Source: Alphaproteobacteria bacterium (GTDB lineage Bacteria > Pseudomonadota > Alphaproteobacteria > RF32 > CAG-239). From it: a DNA stretch of 64,000 bases. Below the pieces are notes generated by a model that saw only the letters and a program-made list of their open reading frames with translations, searched no databases and was not told the DNA's origin. Positions 62,289-64,000 of the stretch are shown here, piece by piece (position 1 is the first letter of the stretch; each line of letters begins with the position of its first letter). The translations under genes and the position numbers were made by a program. Location of the stretch: the NCBI GenBank assembly GCA_017528205.1, contig JAFXPE010000026.1, forward strand, positions 1-64,000. The letters are read 5' to 3'.

Positions 62289-63347
62289 TTACCCCTCCGC
62301 AGCTTCCAAAATTGCAACTCGCGCTTTGTGCGGAATTTTAACGTCACGATATTGCTGATTTTGCAGCACAAAATCTTTCCAAGCCTGACGACTGGCCTTA
62401 CGTTTGGCGTGTAATTCAGGCACAATCCACACTTTGCCGTATGCCGCAAAAATTTCTTTTTCGCCCAACGTTGTGCCGTTAAACGGTAAATTGCCCAACG
62501 CCGTTACCGCGCGCAAAACTCTTTCAGCCCGCGGAATATAATTTCTTCGGCACAAATTGGCCAATATTCTGAATTTCATCTCGGCGTGCCAGTGCAAAAA
62601 ATCGGTATACTTAAAGCAAAAAACCCCGCCGTCAAACATTTGCACCTGCGTTTCCATAATTTCCGCCACCTGCTTTTCGATAAAATCCTCAGCGCTTTGC
62701 AACCGCTCTGCCGTAGCCGCCAAACACCGCGGTGTAATTCCGGTATGGGCGGCAAAAATCGGCAGAAACACTCTGATTTTGTTGCGTAAATATTGCGTAT
62801 CGGTGTTAGATTCGTCTTCCACCCATTTAATATTGCGCCGCTTCAAATAATTGCGCAACTCATCGGGAGTGCGTCCCAGCAACGGGCGCAAAATCGTCAC
62901 CCCCTGACGATTTGTAACTTCGCGCATACAGCTTAAACCTTCCAGTCCACTACCGCGTTGCAAACGCATCAAAAAGGTTTCCGCCTGATCGTCCAAATGG
63001 TGCGCCAACATCAAAACCCGCACCTCATTTGCCTTACACCATTGCAAAATCAGATTATATCGTGCCTCTCGCGCCGCTTCTTCCACCCCGCGTTCCGGCT
63101 TTTCACCCTGCCAAACCAAAATGTGATGTTCGATATTGTGCTCGGCCATAATTTTTGCCACATACTCGGCCTCAGCCGCCGCACTCGGACGCAGTTGATG
63201 ATTTACCGTCAGGGCAATAATCCGATAGCCGAACACCGTCAGTTCTTCTTTAGCCATTAAAACCAGAGCTAAAGAATCGGCGCCGCCGGAAACTCCGACG
63301 GCAATGGTTTTATCTGCGATTCGATGTTTAATTAAAAACTCTTGCAA
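62289..63347 (-). CDS. tilS: tRNA(Ile)-lysidine synthase
   Basis: 352 residues. SGGADS (20-25) is the PP-loop. AHHLDDQAETFLMRLQRGSGL (about 117-137) is the TilS signature. Modifies cytidine 34 of the CAU-anticodon tRNA-Ile to lysidine and is essential for AUA decoding. The C-terminal region is shorter than in E. coli (432 residues), a common form. It abuts the cpoB-like gene upstream with no gap. Confidence 0.94.
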   Translation of the reverse strand: MQEFLIKHRIADKTIAVGVSGGADSLALVLMAKEELTVFGYRIIALTVNHQLRPSAAAEAEYVAKIMAEHNIEHHILVWQGEKPERGVEEAAREARYNLILQWCKANEVRVLMLAHHLDDQAETFLMRLQRGSGLEGLSCMREVTNRQGVTILRPLLGRTPDELRNYLKRRNIKWVEDESNTDTQYLRNKIRVFLPIFAAHTGITPRCLAATAERLQSAEDFIEKQVAEIMETQVQMFDGGVFCFKYTDFLHWHAEMKFRILANLCRRNYIPRAERVLRAVTALGNLPFNGTTLGEKEIFAAYGKVWIVPELHAKRKASRQAWKDFVLQNQQYRDVKIPHKARVAILEAAEG

Positions 63348-64000
63348 CTATTTACACCCGAGCTTTTGTTTTTCGGTTTTGACTTTTTGCTTAACTTCCG
63401 GATTCGCCTTCGGAAATTCATCATCAAAACTCATAAAAATAACACACGCTTTTGTCTTATCGTTTGTTTGCGCAAAAACCGAGCCGAGCCGATAAAAACT
63501 GTCTGCCCCCTTGTTGCCGTTTTTATATTTTTCGTAACCGTCCTTAAATGCCACTTTGGCTTTGCTCAAGTTATTTTGTTTCATATAAACTTCGCCCAGC
63601 CAATATTGCGCATTACTGGCCAAAGCGTGTTGCGGAAACTGTTTCAAAATATCGCCGAAAGCCAGTTCCGCCTCATCAATAAAACCCGAGTTATAAGCCT
63701 TCATTGCATTATCATACATAACTTGCGGATTATTGGCATTGATAACTCCCGAAGCTTCTGCCACCGGCACCACCTCTTCCGCCACCGCCGGCTTAACTTC
63801 AACCTCGCCGTCAAGCGGAGCCAAATCATCGCCCATAATCTTATCACCGGCAACCGCCGCAGCCGCGCCTTGAGCCACCGGAGCACCGTATGTGGTCGGC
63901 AATTTCGGCGCCGGCGCACTCAAATTATCCGGAATCGGACGCCCTTCCAAAATTTTCAAACGAATTTCCATATCGCGGTTATATTTTTCGATTTTTTCTT
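63348..64000 (-). CDS. cpoB: Tol-Pal-associated periplasmic protein CpoB/YbgF (5' end outside window)
   Basis: The C-terminal 217 codons are present and the frame stays open to the right edge, so the apparent start at 63971 is internal. The part before it (EKIEKYNRDMEIRLKILEG) fits the end of the trimerising coiled coil. An Ala/Pro/Val-rich linker (to about 63740) leads to tetratricopeptide repeats (EAELAFGDILKQFP, AQYWLGEVYMKQNNLSKA). CpoB coordinates cell-wall synthesis with outer-membrane constriction in division. The tol-pal genes should lie to the right. Confidence 0.85.
   Translation of the reverse strand, partial: EKIEKYNRDMEIRLKILEGRPIPDNLSAPAPKLPTTYGAPVAQGAAAAVAGDKIMGDDLAPLDGEVEVKPAVAEEVVPVAEASGVINANNPQVMYDNAMKAYNSGFIDEAELAFGDILKQFPQHALASNAQYWLGEVYMKQNNLSKAKVAFKDGYEKYKNGNKGADSFYRLGSVFAQTNDKTKACVIFMSFDDEFPKANPEVKQKVKTEKQKLGCK

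Noticed and set aside
63348..63971. cpoB starting at 63971
   Set aside because: The frame is open to the window edge and the residues before that Met continue the coiled coil, so the real start is outside.

Overview
The window reads as a chromosome segment of an uncultured, host- or gut-associated Gram-negative alphaproteobacterium with a moderately AT-rich genome. The case rests on gene order and gene content. The runs lpxI-lpxB, DUF374-waaA-lpxK and nuoL-nuoM-nuoN-birA-rnj are typical alphaproteobacterial neighbourhoods. The class IIA HAD protein at 61293-62288 looks like a family found mainly in that class. LPS genes (lpxI, lpxB, waaA, lpxK, kdsB) show a diderm envelope. The lineage is inferred; no 16S or marker search was possible.

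Layout. 1-12699 (minus) is a single uninterrupted reading frame of at least 4233 codons that runs off the left edge. It is a giant surface adhesin with a signal peptide, two right-handed beta-helix blocks, a YadA-like head and stalk, and a coiled coil of almost perfect 54-bp repeats. 12700-13644 is a gene-free strip of palindromic dispersed repeats. 13645-15775 holds a Cys-rich secreted protein and two small paralogous charged proteins. 15929-20520 is an lpxI-lpxB-comEC-DUF805 run. 20593-21213 holds tRNA-Gly and repeats built from tRNA 3' ends.

21214-28243 is a complete, compact (about 7.0 kb) integrated element in tRNA-Lys, bounded by 46-bp direct repeats. It encodes a tyrosine integrase, an AlpA-like regulator, a Toprim protein, a DUF927 ATPase, two tandem KGG-type small proteins and a PC4-like ssDNA-binding protein, and no capsid genes. 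It looks like a phage satellite, with integrase arm sites at both ends and two clusters of GTAAC/GTTAC motifs that may form a two-part replication origin.

28427-35646 is an operon with three strongly degenerate complex I antiporter-like subunits (nuoL, nuoM, nuoN) followed by birA and rnj. 35636-38587 (minus) carries three glycosyltransferases. 38699-39898 is an unknown gene. 39899-40780 is repeat-rich and ends in tRNA-Val. 40952-43539 holds a MATE transporter and an Fe-S/FAD oxidoreductase. 43679-46663 is the DUF374-waaA-lpxK lipid A operon.

46758-52857 is an accessory-looking stretch: tandem acyl carrier proteins, a tannase-like protein that has lost its catalytic triad, a putative Cys-nucleophile hydrolase, a DUF2157/GDYXXLXY pair and a duplicated-domain lipoprotein. 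52918-64000 is mainly housekeeping on the minus strand: thyA, dfrA, a HAD protein, ettA, kdsB, a HIT protein, a HAD-IIA protein, tilS and cpoB. It also holds rpmJ (plus strand), an orphan type IV pilin-like protein and secreted proteins of unknown function.
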